Notes: generated by a model not told the origin, from the sequence alone. A stretch of 64,000 bases of DNA from Prevotella nigrescens (GCF_031191185.1 NZ_CP133465.1:1794001-1858000); one strand, 5' to 3'; numbered from the stretch's first letter, positions 1-8,264 are shown. Program-made: numbers and translations.

Positions 1-24
1 AACGACAAGTCGCAGATAGAAGTA

Positions 25-783
25 ATGTCGGCATTCAAATGGAGGAGACTGTACGAGATCGTGATGTTTCAGAACGTACTCGACTATTTCGTCCGGGGCG
101 TGAACAACAACGCCAACGACAAGAACCTGAACTTGCCCGACAAGCTCGTCGAAGAAATACAAGCCAAATTAGACCTGCAGGAAGAAAGAAGGGCCGGTAC
201 ACAAGCCGGAAAGGTTGTCGGCGAAGAAACGGAACTAAGCAACAGCCTGCTGAACAAAAGGTTTCATAAGATAATCTACAATGAGATGCACAGTATTGAT
301 ACGTCTGTCGAAACATTAAGAATGTTGCAGCTCATAGTCTTCAATACGAATGCAATGCTGAATCGTGGCATAAACCTTGACGGCATTATACGGTTAGGTC
401 AGTTCCTGAGAGGCAAAGGAGACAAGGTTGATTTCCTGAAACTGGAGAACTGGCTGTCATCGCTCCATCTGCAACGAATGGCACAACTGCAAGGAAGCAT
501 TCTTATAGCCGTATTCGGTTTCGGAAAGGACGAAATAGACTTCGTGAAGAAAGAAGAACCAGTTGCCTACAAACTGACCATTAAGATTATCTCTAACCTC
601 GTCAAAGATACTGTCGGAGAATGGCACTTCAGGCAAAACGCTGCAGGGTTCGTACAAAACAACGGCAAGATGTTGCGCAGGAACTTGCGCAGAAGTTATA
701 AATATATGAGATATGCACCGTTAGAGACAACCAGCAACTTTATCAATGGCTTTATTAAAGGCCTTTCGGAGATAGAAGAATAA
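25..783 (+). CDS. Conserved-looking hypothetical protein, 5' end possibly outside window
   Basis: I do not recognise a named family. The product (252 residues from this ATG) has no signal peptide or clear membrane segment. It has a charged, probably helical stretch near residues 40-75 and a basic patch near 215-230 (RRNLRRSYKYMR). The frame is open from base 1 to this ATG, so the true start may lie upstream of the window; ATG 25 is only the first visible one. Base composition and codon use look like the neighbouring genes, and the long uninterrupted frame supports a real gene. It converges on yaaA with 46 bases between the stop codons. Confidence 0.75.
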   Translation: MSAFKWRRLYEIVMFQNVLDYFVRGVNNNANDKNLNLPDKLVEEIQAKLDLQEERRAGTQAGKVVGEETELSNSLLNKRFHKIIYNEMHSIDTSVETLRMLQLIVFNTNAMLNRGINLDGIIRLGQFLRGKGDKVDFLKLENWLSSLHLQRMAQLQGSILIAVFGFGKDEIDFVKKEEPVAYKLTIKIISNLVKDTVGEWHFRQNAAGFVQNNGKMLRRNLRRSYKYMRYAPLETTSNFINGFIKGLSEIEE

Positions 784-829
784 GCACAGCAAGCTTCCAG
801 GAACATAGACTCCCCTCGCCCGACAATAC

Positions 830-1612
830 CTAAGATAGTAGCCAGAGCAACTCGGTAACTCCTTTAGGAAGATTATTTGATAATGATGATTCGGAAGAAA
901 AAGTAAAACCTTCGTATTCAAAACCGATTAAACGCTTGGGATCTGTTATTTTGTTCTGAAGCACATATCGTGCCATGGCACCGCGACAGCTTTTTGCATA
1001 GACTGTTATGTTCTTCAGCCTGGTTCCATCAAAGACTTTAAAAAGTGGCTGAACAACAGTAACCTCGTTTAGAATTCTTTTCCAGTCGAATATATGCTGA
1101 TATTCTTCTGTAGACAAATGCAACAAGACACCATCGTCTGCCTTGACCGAATCTATGAGAACATCGGTCAGCAGAGGTTTCCAGAAATCGAATATACTTC
1201 TTCCGCAGCTTGCTTCGGGCACAACCTTGCCCTCAAGTCTATAAGGGTGAATTAAGTTGTCAGGACGCAACATGCCATACAAGAAACTTAATATCCATAA
1301 ATGTTTGTTGCCAAATTCTGCCTCGTCGTCTGTAAGCGTATGCGCCTTCAGGCATTTATAAGCTTGTCCATTATAGGCTAAGATTGCAGGTAACCTGTTC
1401 TCTTCATTAAAGAAATCGAGAAAATTAAGTTTGGCTACCTGTGCTAAGCTCATACTGCACTTTAGTTCCGATTTAAGTTCTTCAACAGAATGTTGTCCTA
1501 ACTCAAGTGCAAGTTTCTCTGCTTCGTGTTGGAATAATGGATTTGTATATCCGTTTCGATTTATATTTGTGGCAACATTCATCAACTTAGCCGAGGAGAG
1601 TATAATTTGCAT
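830..1612 (-). CDS. yaaA: YaaA family peroxide stress protein
   Basis: At 260 residues this matches the usual length of the YaaA/UPF0246 family. Seen in the sequence: the N-terminal IILSSAKLM segment, the central FGNKHLWILSFLYGMLRPDNLIHPYRLEGK stretch (the family's LYGxLRPxDxIxPYRLE region, near residues 105-132), and the late ITVYAKSCRGAMARYVL helix. In E. coli YaaA limits intracellular iron and protects against hydrogen peroxide; that role is carried over by homology only. It follows the phosphatase gene by 11 bases on the same strand, so the two are probably cotranscribed. Confidence 0.93.
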   Translation of the reverse strand: MQIILSSAKLMNVATNINRNGYTNPLFQHEAEKLALELGQHSVEELKSELKCSMSLAQVAKLNFLDFFNEENRLPAILAYNGQAYKCLKAHTLTDDEAEFGNKHLWILSFLYGMLRPDNLIHPYRLEGKVVPEASCGRSIFDFWKPLLTDVLIDSVKADDGVLLHLSTEEYQHIFDWKRILNEVTVVQPLFKVFDGTRLKNITVYAKSCRGAMARYVLQNKITDPKRLIGFEYEGFTFSSESSLSNNLPKGVTELLWLLS

Positions 1613-1623
1613 ACGTATATTTT

Positions 1624-2124
1624 TTAGATTTCAACAAGCGAACACAACAAGCCCCGACAACCATCTTCTATCAAATCCAATGCAAATTCAAAATCTTTTG
1701 CATCTCCATAGTATGGATCAGGTACAGACGTTTCGCCTTTATGCCGAGAAAAGAAATCTTTCATCTTAACAACCTTGCTCCTTTGCCTGGCATTTTTTGC
1801 TTGGACACATATTTCAGAATAGTTATCATCGTCCATTACGATGATATAGTCAGACGCATCAAAATCTGTCACTTTATTAAATTGTCGTGCTATGTGGTTA
1901 ATATTATAGCCGCGTTTTGCTCCATGTTCGCGCATTCTTCTATCTGGTAGGTCGCCAACATGCCAATTGCCAATTCCTGCAGAATCGATACTAAACTTAT
2001 GCGACAGTTCCTTGCTTTCTACCAAACGGTGCATTACTGCGTCTGCTGCTGGCGAACGACAAATGTTTCCTAAACAAATAAACAGTAATTTATAATGGTT
2101 TGCTTTATTTGATGGCGTATTCAT
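1624..2124 (-). CDS. Low-molecular-weight protein-tyrosine phosphatase
   Basis: A cytoplasmic phosphatase of 166 residues, typical for the family. The active-site P-loop CLGNICRS (the C-x5-R-S signature) sits near residue 17, and the general-acid motif DPYYGD lies near residues 136-141, as in Wzb/Etp/Ptp-type enzymes. Members of this family dephosphorylate tyrosine kinases controlling capsule or exopolysaccharide export, or metabolic phosphoproteins. No kinase gene is adjacent here, so the substrate is unknown; the Wza-like gene at 28.8 kb is too distant to link directly. It is likely the first gene of a two-gene unit with yaaA. Confidence 0.94.
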   Translation of the reverse strand: MNTPSNKANHYKLLFICLGNICRSPAADAVMHRLVESKELSHKFSIDSAGIGNWHVGDLPDRRMREHGAKRGYNINHIARQFNKVTDFDASDYIIVMDDDNYSEICVQAKNARQRSKVVKMKDFFSRHKGETSVPDPYYGDAKDFEFALDLIEDGCRGLLCSLVEI

Positions 2125-2234
2125 ATTCTGATATCCTTATTTGTAATCTGTATTTTTATGTATGCTAAAGTTTTCTTTCAACTTAATTTATCATTTAGTT
2201 TAGGGCTGTATACAAAACTTCATACAAGTAGTCT

Positions 2235-2879
2235 CTATTTAGAGCCTTCTAAACTGCGCGAAACACTGAAGTTTTTCTTATCGAGTAGAGCTTCTATTGT
2301 ATAGCAAACACCTGGAACAACATCTATAGTAATAGTTTTACTGTATAGTGTGTTATGGGCAAAGCTCTTTTTAAATATATTATATTCAAAGCATTCTAAC
2401 TCTATTTTGTGTTTGCCTTTGGCTATTAAATAGCCTTTTGTCCATGAAAAGCAAACGCCACGACCATTTACAATGCCATCGATACTTCGAATTGATACAC
2501 ATTCAATATGTTGAGACTTAAATTTTTCTGGTAGTATTAACCTACCATATTTTGGATTCTTACGTACCCAACTATTTTTTGCAACTATAAACACTATACC
2601 AATGCTACTTAGCCATAAGAGGGGCATAATGTAACTTACTATGGAGAGGAGAGATATCGTATAGCCACAAAACGAAAGGGGGTGAAAAGAGTAATTAGAA
2701 TTTAACAGCCAGTAGACGGTTGCAATAACTGCAAATGTTTCTAACAATATAGACACTATTGCCCAAATGGGAAGTGTTTTAAGGCTTGGAAGAGGGAGAG
2801 GTTTCAAGTATTTAGATATTGCATAATACATAAGCCAAAGCAGAATGAATGCAAATCCGTTTGCAACTATAGACTCCAT
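2235..2879 (-). CDS. Small membrane protein with C-terminal soluble domain, function unknown
   Basis: A hypothetical protein of 214 residues. The N-terminal half holds three or four hydrophobic segments (about residues 5-25, 38-60, 70-88 and 88-108). The C-terminal half (about 125-205) is soluble and beta-rich, with a stretch (GKHKIELECFEYN, then ITIDVVPGVCYTIEA) that resembles the PEGA/DUF2846 style of beta domain; that resemblance is weak and by eye. The gene is more AT-rich than its neighbours. A Bacteroidota-type promoter lies about 120 bases upstream, and the IS30 element begins about 190 bases upstream, leaving that promoter intact. Confidence 0.7.
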   Translation of the reverse strand: MESIVANGFAFILLWLMYYAISKYLKPLPLPSLKTLPIWAIVSILLETFAVIATVYWLLNSNYSFHPLSFCGYTISLLSIVSYIMPLLWLSSIGIVFIVAKNSWVRKNPKYGRLILPEKFKSQHIECVSIRSIDGIVNGRGVCFSWTKGYLIAKGKHKIELECFEYNIFKKSFAHNTLYSKTITIDVVPGVCYTIEALLDKKNFSVSRSLEGSK

Positions 2880-2956
2880 ATTGTTGTAAGTTATTTCATT
2901 AAAAAATAGTATTCCCTTGTAATTTAATAAAGCAGGTTATACGTTAATAACACCTA

Positions 2957-2995
2957 TGCCGAATGTTCAACTTTACTTAATATTTCTATTCGGCA
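2957..2995. repeat. Inverted repeat TGCCGAAT...ATTCGGCA in a leader region
   Basis: Two perfect 8-base arms, TGCCGAAT at 2957-2964 and ATTCGGCA at 2988-2995, flank a 23-base AT-rich loop. They lie just downstream (on the minus strand) of the -7 box at 2999-3006, so they would fall at the very 5' end of the mRNA of the small membrane protein. This could be an operator or an mRNA hairpin. A perfect 12-base palindrome, ATACAGCTGTAT, lies nearby at 3020-3031. Confidence 0.4.
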
Positions 2996-2998
2996 CTG

Positions 2999-3006
2999 CA
3001 AATTTA
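2999..3006 (-). promoter_or_regulatory. Bacteroidota -7 promoter box (TAAATTTG)
   Basis: On the minus strand this reads TAAATTTG, matching the TAnnTTTG consensus, upstream of the membrane protein gene that starts at 2879. The leader would be about 110 bases long. Confidence 0.5.
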
Positions 3007-3088
3007 TAGTTTTAATTCTATACAGCTGTATCTTTCTCTACATTTTAACGTTAATATCTATATGTAGAGTCCAACAGCAAATGCAAAA

Positions 3089-4054
3089 TTAGTGAAAAGT
3101 TTTGAAGAAACAATTTATTGGTGTATCGAAATTGAGTTTTTCCCTTGGTCTTCTGTTCAATTTCTTTTGAATATTCATGATACGTTTGTGGCTGAACTTA
3201 TCAAAATTCGCTTTCTTTGGAATGTATTTTCTGATGAGTTTGTTTGCGTTTTCGACCGTTCCTTTCTGCCATGAAGCGTATGAATCTGCGAAATATACCA
3301 CTACTCTGTCTTTCCCTTTGATGCTGAGTTTCTTTGATATTTCAAGGTGTGCTGCGAATTCACACCCGTTGTCTGTGGTGATGGTCTTCAATGATTCTCT
3401 GTATGGGAATAGCAGCCTGCACACGACCCGGGCCGTTGGCAAGACCTTGCGTCCCTGTTCGAGTTTCTCCATGAGTATGAAGTTTGTGGAACGTTCTGTG
3501 AGCGTTAGAATAGCATGTCCGTATGAATCCACTATGGTGTCCATTTCCCAATCTCCCAAACGCGTCCCGTCTGCCTCTGCGGGACGTTGATGTATGCTGA
3601 CTCTGTCGGCAATATTGGTGGCTTTGGTGGGGCGTATGGCTTTGCATCTTCTTGTATATTTCAGTTCGTGTGGCATGTGTGGGCGCAATTTGCCGGTGCT
3701 GTCTGCATGGACATGATTGTAGATGGTCTGCTTGACGATGTGAATTCCTTCTTTCCGCAGCACACCGGCAATCTGTGAGGGAGACCAATCCTCTGTCAAT
3801 ATCATTTGCTCTATACGCCACCATAGTTCCGGCGGCTTTCGATGGTTGCCTTTAAGACCGTGACGCCGGCCATCACATTTGCGCTGGGCGTTCAGCCAGA
3901 CATATTCTCCGGAAGCGTTACTGTTCCTACGTATTTCCCTGATCACCGTCGAGGGGTGAACATTTATTTCTCTTGCGATGCGACTTTTGCTCCAAAATCG
4001 CTTGATTCCAAGGTAAATTTCGTACCTTTGTTCTGAGGTTAAATGATTTGACAT
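3089..4054 (-). CDS. IS30 family transposase
   Basis: A DDE transposase of about 321 residues. The N-terminal helix-turn-helix (SREQRY-like start MSNHLTSEQRYEIY, then SRIAREINVHPSTVIREIRR, residues about 1-50) binds the IS ends. The catalytic core shows LGDWEMDTIV (first Asp), ITTDNGCEF (second Asp) and QKGTVENANKLIRKYIP (Glu), the IS30 signature. An upstream ATG three codons earlier (4063) exists, but MSNHLTSEQRY is the usual family start. A -7 box ends only six bases before this ATG. The frame is intact, so the element could be active. Confidence 0.93.
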   Translation of the reverse strand: MSNHLTSEQRYEIYLGIKRFWSKSRIAREINVHPSTVIREIRRNSNASGEYVWLNAQRKCDGRRHGLKGNHRKPPELWWRIEQMILTEDWSPSQIAGVLRKEGIHIVKQTIYNHVHADSTGKLRPHMPHELKYTRRCKAIRPTKATNIADRVSIHQRPAEADGTRLGDWEMDTIVDSYGHAILTLTERSTNFILMEKLEQGRKVLPTARVVCRLLFPYRESLKTITTDNGCEFAAHLEISKKLSIKGKDRVVVYFADSYASWQKGTVENANKLIRKYIPKKANFDKFSHKRIMNIQKKLNRRPREKLNFDTPINCFFKTFH

Positions 4055-4060
4055 ACAATA

Positions 4061-4068
4061 CAAAGTTA
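4061..4068 (-). promoter_or_regulatory. -7 box of the transposase (TAACTTTG)
   Basis: The minus strand reads TAACTTTG. It ends six bases before the transposase ATG at 4054, so the transcript would start at or next to the start codon (leaderless or nearly so). Confidence 0.5.
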
Positions 4069-4079
4069 GTTAATCTTAG

Positions 4080-4095
4080 GGAGACTTAGGTCTCC
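4080..4095. repeat. Perfect hairpin GGAGAC-TTAG-GTCTCC inside the IS
   Basis: A six-base perfect stem with a TTAG loop between the right inverted end of the IS and the transposase promoter. This position suits either a transcription block that protects the transposase from outside read-through, or a transposase/host-factor site; which one cannot be decided from sequence. Confidence 0.5.
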
Positions 4096-4404
4096 TTTCT
4101 TCTTTTTGTATTGCTGTCGGACGCTCCCGGGGACTTTGCGCCCCCGCCGCTGTGGCGACTCCCGCAGTGTTTTTCATGGATTTAAGGCTGCGCCTGAACA
4201 AAAAACGTTGCGTTTCTAAATGGAATCTTCAGAGTTTTTCAAATCTTGTTCCTGGCAAACTCATCAATTCAACACTTAGTTGTCGCAGCGTAAACAATAC
4301 TGCTTATCAATATAAGACTATCTTCTCCTATTTGTTACCTTGCCATCTATACGATGCGAATTTGCCCGGAAGACTTGAGTTCTCTGAATGAAAGAATCAA
4401 CAGG

Positions 4405-4567
4405 CACCACATACGGTATTTTTATGGAGCTACAGCAAGGATGCTTATGATGTTTATAGCATGGGGCGAAAGATAGTTGCGCATTCTCCAGCACTTTCAA
4501 AGTGCTCGAAGACGGCTATGTCGAGGACTCGTTCGACACGTATTACAGAGGCAATAACGTGAAATAA
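4405..4567 (+). pseudogene. C-terminal remnant of an unidentified gene, frameshifted
   Basis: Two coding-like stretches sit in adjacent frames and are read as one decayed C-terminus. The first (about 4405-4490) encodes TVFLWSYSKDAYDVYSMG; the second (4493-4567) encodes KVLEDGYVEDSFDTYYRGNN and ends in a TAA stop. A one-base shift separates them. The compositional character (acidic and aromatic, well-ordered codons) is unlike random intergenic sequence. No start codon or N-terminal half is present, and I do not recognise the family. It lies between the right end of the IS and another corpse, so the region has lost genes. Confidence 0.45.
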
Positions 4568-4732
4568 CAAGTAGGTGCATACAGTAAGAACGCTGGCTGA
4601 TTTCGGTTAGTGTGCACTAAAATCCCTCCATTCTGCTTGTCTGAATTCGACTGTAGGTTGTATTTTTTGAATATCAACGGAAAAGTACAATCTTTTTTCG
4701 GTTTAAATAACTCTATAAAAAGAAAATATTGC

Positions 4733-4740
4733 TACCTTTG
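4733..4740 (+). promoter_or_regulatory. -7 box TACCTTTG of the decayed dehydrogenase
   Basis: A consensus TAnnTTTG box lies 48 bases before the ATG of the dehydrogenase remnant. It is still perfect although the gene downstream is not. Confidence 0.5.
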
Positions 4741-4788
4741 CGAACGATGATAATAAACAAACAACAAACAGATTAAAGGATAACGACA

Positions 4789-5024
4789 ATGGAACAGAAA
4801 GTAATCATTTTCACCAGAACAAGCAGTGGTATAGGATATGAAACAGCCGACGGAAGGAACGATGGCTGGTAGACAACGCTGGTTATGGCTCTTATGGAGC
4901 GGTCGAAGACGTAAGCATGGAAGAGGCGTGCTATCTCATAGGAATGGGTGCAAAACCGCTCGTTTTCATGCATAGCATTCTTCCGACACGATGGTTCGAC
5001 CGGATTATGATGCACGCAAGCTAA
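4789..5024 (+). pseudogene. Short-chain dehydrogenase/reductase, heavily deleted
   Basis: The remnant starts with MEQKVIIFTRTSSGIGYETA, the SDR cofactor motif (normally TGASSGIG; here the first Gly is changed). It stops at TAG 4870. In the next frame the sequence resumes at 4869 with VDNAGYGSYGAVEDVSMEEA, the NNAG region, and runs on to GAKPLVFMHSILPTRWFDRI and a TAA at 5022-5024, which is the C-terminal end of this SDR subgroup. About 80 codons remain of an expected 260-280; the catalytic YxxxK region is deleted. It is therefore non-functional. A good promoter box remains upstream. Confidence 0.85.
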
Positions 5025-5093
5025 CCGCATACAGGCGAGTTGCCAAATTAGGAACACAATAATTATTTCCCTACTACTGTTTTACATTGCAAT

Positions 5094-5175
5094 AACAGCT
5101 GTTTTGTGATGCAAAACCTACGCTATTAGAAGGCAAAAGAGCCGCTTTTGGAATGCAGAACAATAGGTCTTGCAA
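5094..5175. repeat. Phased palindrome array, about 22-base step (copy of the 23.95 kb array, inverted)
   Basis: Palindromic cores are centred at about 5098.5 (AACAGCTGTT, perfect), 5119.5 (AAAACCTACG..., right arm decayed), 5142 (AAAAGAGCCGCTTTT, near-perfect) and 5164 (AACAATAGGT, weak). Steps are 21, 22.5 and 22 bases. Bases 5133-5168 are identical, in reverse complement, to 23946-23981, and the similarity extends over about 73 bases without gaps. It lies between the dehydrogenase remnant and the nitroreductase gene. No ORF is evident in it. Confidence 0.75.
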
Positions 5176-5353
5176 TGCACTGACAACAAGTAGATTACAC
5201 GACAACTGTATTTGTGGGAAATATTTACAGTCCATCGTGTTCTTCTCTTTCAACAAATAAAGTTGCTGTGTCTGTGTTTCGGCAGTCTCGGTATTTCGGT
5301 CGGGCAACAGAAAACAGCTCTAAACGACAACCCATTAATTTGAAACTGACAGT

Positions 5354-6100
5354 ATGAATATTCAAGATTATCTTTACGAAGCGATGTTTCACAGAAAGAG
5401 CATCAGGAAGTTTAAAGACGAAATGCTCGATAACAATGTTGTACGGAGCGTAGAAGAAAGAATAAAACAACTACGCCCACTCTTTCCGGAAGAACAGATA
5501 GTCTTCCGTATACTTTCCGACGACCAGATTAAAGGGCAGGTTAAAGGCTCAACACATCATATAGCCGTCTATGCAAAACAAGGTCTGAAGTCTTATGTCA
5601 ATGCAGGGTTTATGATGCAGCAGATGGATTTATGGCTTTCGGCAAATGGTATGGGAAGTTGGTGGCATGTCAGTTCGAAACCCTCAAAGCAGTGGGGTGC
5701 TGTTGAGGGACTGCCTTTTGTGTTCCTCATAACATTTGGTATTGCGGACGAAACGTTATACAGAGAGCCTTCCGATTTTAAGCGTAAGCCCGTGTCGGAA
5801 CTCACGAACTGTGCAGAAATACATAAGTTTGTAGAACCCGTAAGGTTTGCACCATCTGCTTTCAACCAACAACCTTGGTTCTTTACCTGCTGCGATGGCA
5901 AGATACTGATGTACTGCAAGAAGGCGAACTCCCTGCTTTCTTTGTTCTTTGGCAATATGTCTCGCCTGAACGCAGGCATAGGACTCTGCCATCTTTGGCT
6001 GGCTATTGAACATGAGGGCAAGTGCTTCCATGTGGAATGTGAAGGCAATGCGCCCTATCTTGGAAAGAAAATGGAATACATTTGCAGTATCAAAGACTAA
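5354..6100 (+). CDS. Nitroreductase-fold protein, TM1586-like
   Basis: A protein of 248 residues resembling the putative nitroreductase TM1586 family (FMN-dependent NADH oxidoreductase fold in two tandem halves). Seen: the N-terminal FHRKSIRKFKDEMLDN segment with the RxSxRxF motif of nitroreductases, a central GMGSWWH stretch near residue 95, and RFAPSAFNQQPWFF near residues 165-178, the family's APSAxNxQPW substrate/flavin motif. The likely role is reduction of nitro-aromatics or quinones; the real substrate is unknown. I see no clear -7 box directly upstream; the upstream interval holds the palindrome array and plain sequence. Confidence 0.85.
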   Translation: MNIQDYLYEAMFHRKSIRKFKDEMLDNNVVRSVEERIKQLRPLFPEEQIVFRILSDDQIKGQVKGSTHHIAVYAKQGLKSYVNAGFMMQQMDLWLSANGMGSWWHVSSKPSKQWGAVEGLPFVFLITFGIADETLYREPSDFKRKPVSELTNCAEIHKFVEPVRFAPSAFNQQPWFFTCCDGKILMYCKKANSLLSLFFGNMSRLNAGIGLCHLWLAIEHEGKCFHVECEGNAPYLGKKMEYICSIKD

Positions 6101-6669
6101 CCATAAGGCAGTCTTGGCTGACTTTAATAAAAATCATCTTTCAAAACGGAGCAATTCCTTTGTAAAGCCTGACCATCTATGTTGCTGATATGTGGACGGA
6201 TGACAGGGGTGGAAATCATTCCATTCCTTCACGTGAGTTCGATGAAATAAAGACGATATGGATTCAGCAATATTCTTCTTCTGAATAAGTACTAAAATCG
6301 TAACTCCGTTACGCCAATTGTCGCAACGGGGTTACGACAGTTGTAGTAACGGAGTTACGGCAGATGTCGTTACGAAACAGATAGACACAGCTGCTCTCCA
6401 ACACCGTGAATAGCGGTATTCTGATGATTGAAGAACGATGAACTCGTGCATGGGCAATTCGCCAAACTCACGTATTTACTTCTGCATTGTAATTTCTTCG
6501 TTGTTAGAGACGTGGTAAATCATGCTCCTATCCTTTTTCCACTGCCCGTTTTGCTTGTAGATGGGACTTTATAAACACAAATACGGTACTGCCCATTGTA
6601 AGGCAATCCCGCGAATATTGCTGTGCTTTGAAAAATCGTTTGTTCTGCAATGAAGCTTGAAATAACCAC
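6101..6669. other. Convergent intergenic region, no gene
   Basis: No coding region is supported here. It contains the 23-base palindrome array at 6298-6374. At 6510-6530 there is a motif ACGTGGTAAATCATGCTCCTA that is similar to ACGTGATAAATCACACCCCTA at 24145-24165 in another 3'-flanking region. The remainder shows nothing I can interpret. Confidence 0.6.
6298..6374. repeat. Phased palindrome array, 23-base step, core GTAAC-N3-GTTAC
   Basis: Three direct units of exactly 23 bases start at 6298, 6321 and 6344, with a partial fourth at 6367. Each carries the dyad GTAAC-N3-GTTAC (TCC, then GCAAC-GGG-GTTAC, then GGA), centred at 6306, 6329 and 6352. The middle triplet varies while the arms are kept. 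The array lies between the convergent nitroreductase and DUF4301 genes. Confidence 0.85.
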
Positions 6670-8187
6670 TTACTGGTGCTGCTCGCGCAACAAGTCGTTT
6701 ACGGTCTTTACAGGATTGAAAGTAATTGCTGGCACTTCTACAAAAACGGTGTTCCAGTTGCTCATTGCTCCGTTCCAAAGACCGGGGAGTTCCAATGCCT
6801 TCAGCTCTTTTCCGTTCTTCGACTTGCTGCTGATGAAACCTGTGGCAGGGTCTACGAACTGTGGCAAATCGAACGGTTTTCCTGCATAGTCTTTCGTGGC
6901 GCAAACCAAGTCTACGGGGTTGAAGTGGGTTCCCTCCTTGAACATTCTCACCGATTCGGCGTCGTTGCTGTCTATCTGCGAACTTTCAAGTATCTGCAAA
7001 CTGACGGTGTTATCGGCATTATAGGCATAGAACGGACCGCCACCGGGTTCGCCACTGTTCCGTACCATTCCGCAAACACGCATAGGACGGTTGAACTTTT
7101 CGAGCAGGTAGGCTGCCAATTCATCGTTGTTCAGCTGGTCGATGTCCTTGCGGCGACAGTGCAAATCGTTCTCCAAGAAGTTCTTCATACACTGCAGGTC
7201 GGCTGGCGTATGGTCGGCAGCCTTAAGCTTTCTGACGTATTCGAAAGTTTTTTCCTGCAACGTTACCAATACGCCTGCTATTACCTTCTTCCACGTTACG
7301 GTTTCAGGTTTCAGTCGGTCGGGCGTTACGTTGTCGATATTCTTAATGAATATCACGTCGGCATCTATGTCGTTAAGATTCTGAATGAGCGCGCCGTGCC
7401 CACCGGGGCGGAACAAAAGCGAGCCGTCGTCGTTGCGGAAAGGCGTGTTGTCGGGGTTTGCTGCTACGGTATCGGTGCTTGGCTTCTGCTCAGAGAAAGT
7501 AATGTAGAAGCGTGTATGGTACTTTTCCTCGTACATAGGTTGCTTTTGGACAGCCTTTTCCTTGAAAAGTTCGAGATGTTCGTGCGATACCGTGAAGTGA
7601 ACGTGCGCCTCTGTACCGCACGCTGCGTATTGGGCAGCCTCAACAAGGTGTTCTTCCATTGCCGTGCGTTCGCCTTCGGCATACTTGTGGAATAGCAGTA
7701 GACCCTTCGGCAACTGCCCGTAGTTAAGTCCGTCGGTGTGCAAGAGTGTTGCTACAATGGCTTTATGGTTGCCTGCTTCCATGAGTTGCGCAATGTCTTT
7801 TCCGTGTGTAGTCCTGCACTTTTCGTTCAGTTTGTTGTAGAAAGCGAAATGTTTCAGATTGTCGAAAAAGAATTTTTCAAAGTCGGTTGTAGGCACTTCG
7901 TACGCTGCTTCAAGGAATGCGAAAAGGTTTTTGAACATTCTGCTGGCTGCCCCAGAGGCAGGAACAAACTTCACCACCTTGTGTTTTTCGGCTTTGTAGC
8001 TGTCCCAAGCTGTTGTAAATTGCTTTACTTCGTTTTCCTTTAAACGCACAACGCCATTGCCAACCGTGGCTGCGCTCTCTATTTTAAGGAAAGGAAAACC
8101 GTTTTTAAAGTCGGCAAGTTGCTTTTCAAAGTCGGAAACCGCAATGCCTTTTGAGTTCAATAATAGTTCGTCTTGCTTTGTTAACAT
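6670..8187 (-). CDS. DUF4301 family protein
   Basis: A cytoplasmic protein of 505 residues, typical of the Bacteroidota DUF4301 family. Near residues 75-90 it has FVPASGAASRMFKNL, reminiscent of the glycine/serine-rich phosphate loop of sugar nucleotidyltransferases, followed later by FRPGGHGALIQNLND (about 255-270) and RVCGMVRNSGEPGGGPFYA (about 370-388). A nucleotide-sugar or phosphotransfer role is an inference from these loops only. Its promoter region (-7 box at 8257-8264) is shared back to back with that of the divergent rel gene. Confidence 0.85.
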   Translation of the reverse strand: MLTKQDELLLNSKGIAVSDFEKQLADFKNGFPFLKIESAATVGNGVVRLKENEVKQFTTAWDSYKAEKHKVVKFVPASGAASRMFKNLFAFLEAAYEVPTTDFEKFFFDNLKHFAFYNKLNEKCRTTHGKDIAQLMEAGNHKAIVATLLHTDGLNYGQLPKGLLLFHKYAEGERTAMEEHLVEAAQYAACGTEAHVHFTVSHEHLELFKEKAVQKQPMYEEKYHTRFYITFSEQKPSTDTVAANPDNTPFRNDDGSLLFRPGGHGALIQNLNDIDADVIFIKNIDNVTPDRLKPETVTWKKVIAGVLVTLQEKTFEYVRKLKAADHTPADLQCMKNFLENDLHCRRKDIDQLNNDELAAYLLEKFNRPMRVCGMVRNSGEPGGGPFYAYNADNTVSLQILESSQIDSNDAESVRMFKEGTHFNPVDLVCATKDYAGKPFDLPQFVDPATGFISSKSKNGKELKALELPGLWNGAMSNWNTVFVEVPAITFNPVKTVNDLLREQHQ

Positions 8188-8256
8188 AACAGTATAAGTT
8201 TTTATGTACTAAGATGCAGCAACGGAACAGGGGTGCCGCAATTGTTGTCTCTTTCG

Positions 8257-8264
8257 CAAATTTA
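8257..8264 (-). promoter_or_regulatory. -7 box TAAATTTG for the DUF4301 gene
   Basis: The minus strand reads TAAATTTG, 69 bases before the ATG at 8187. It lies about 50 bases from the divergent -7 box of rel. Confidence 0.5.

Larger units (their letters stand above)
3066..4125 (-). mobile_element. IS30-family insertion sequence, 1,060 bp
   Basis: A single IS30-type transposase lies between matching ends. Read outward, the left end is TTGCTGTTGGACTCT (minus strand of 3066-3080) and the right end is TTGCTGTCGGACGCT (4111-4125); 13 of 15 bases match and more similarity continues inward. The length of about 1.06 kb is normal for the family. I see no target-site duplication at these borders (TGT on the left, CCC on the right), so either the borders are off by a few bases or the duplication has been lost. 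The right flank is a decayed gene region. Confidence 0.8.

Noticed and set aside
3177..3590. ORFs opposite the IS30 transposase
   Set aside because: They are antisense shadows of the transposase, which has all DDE motifs.
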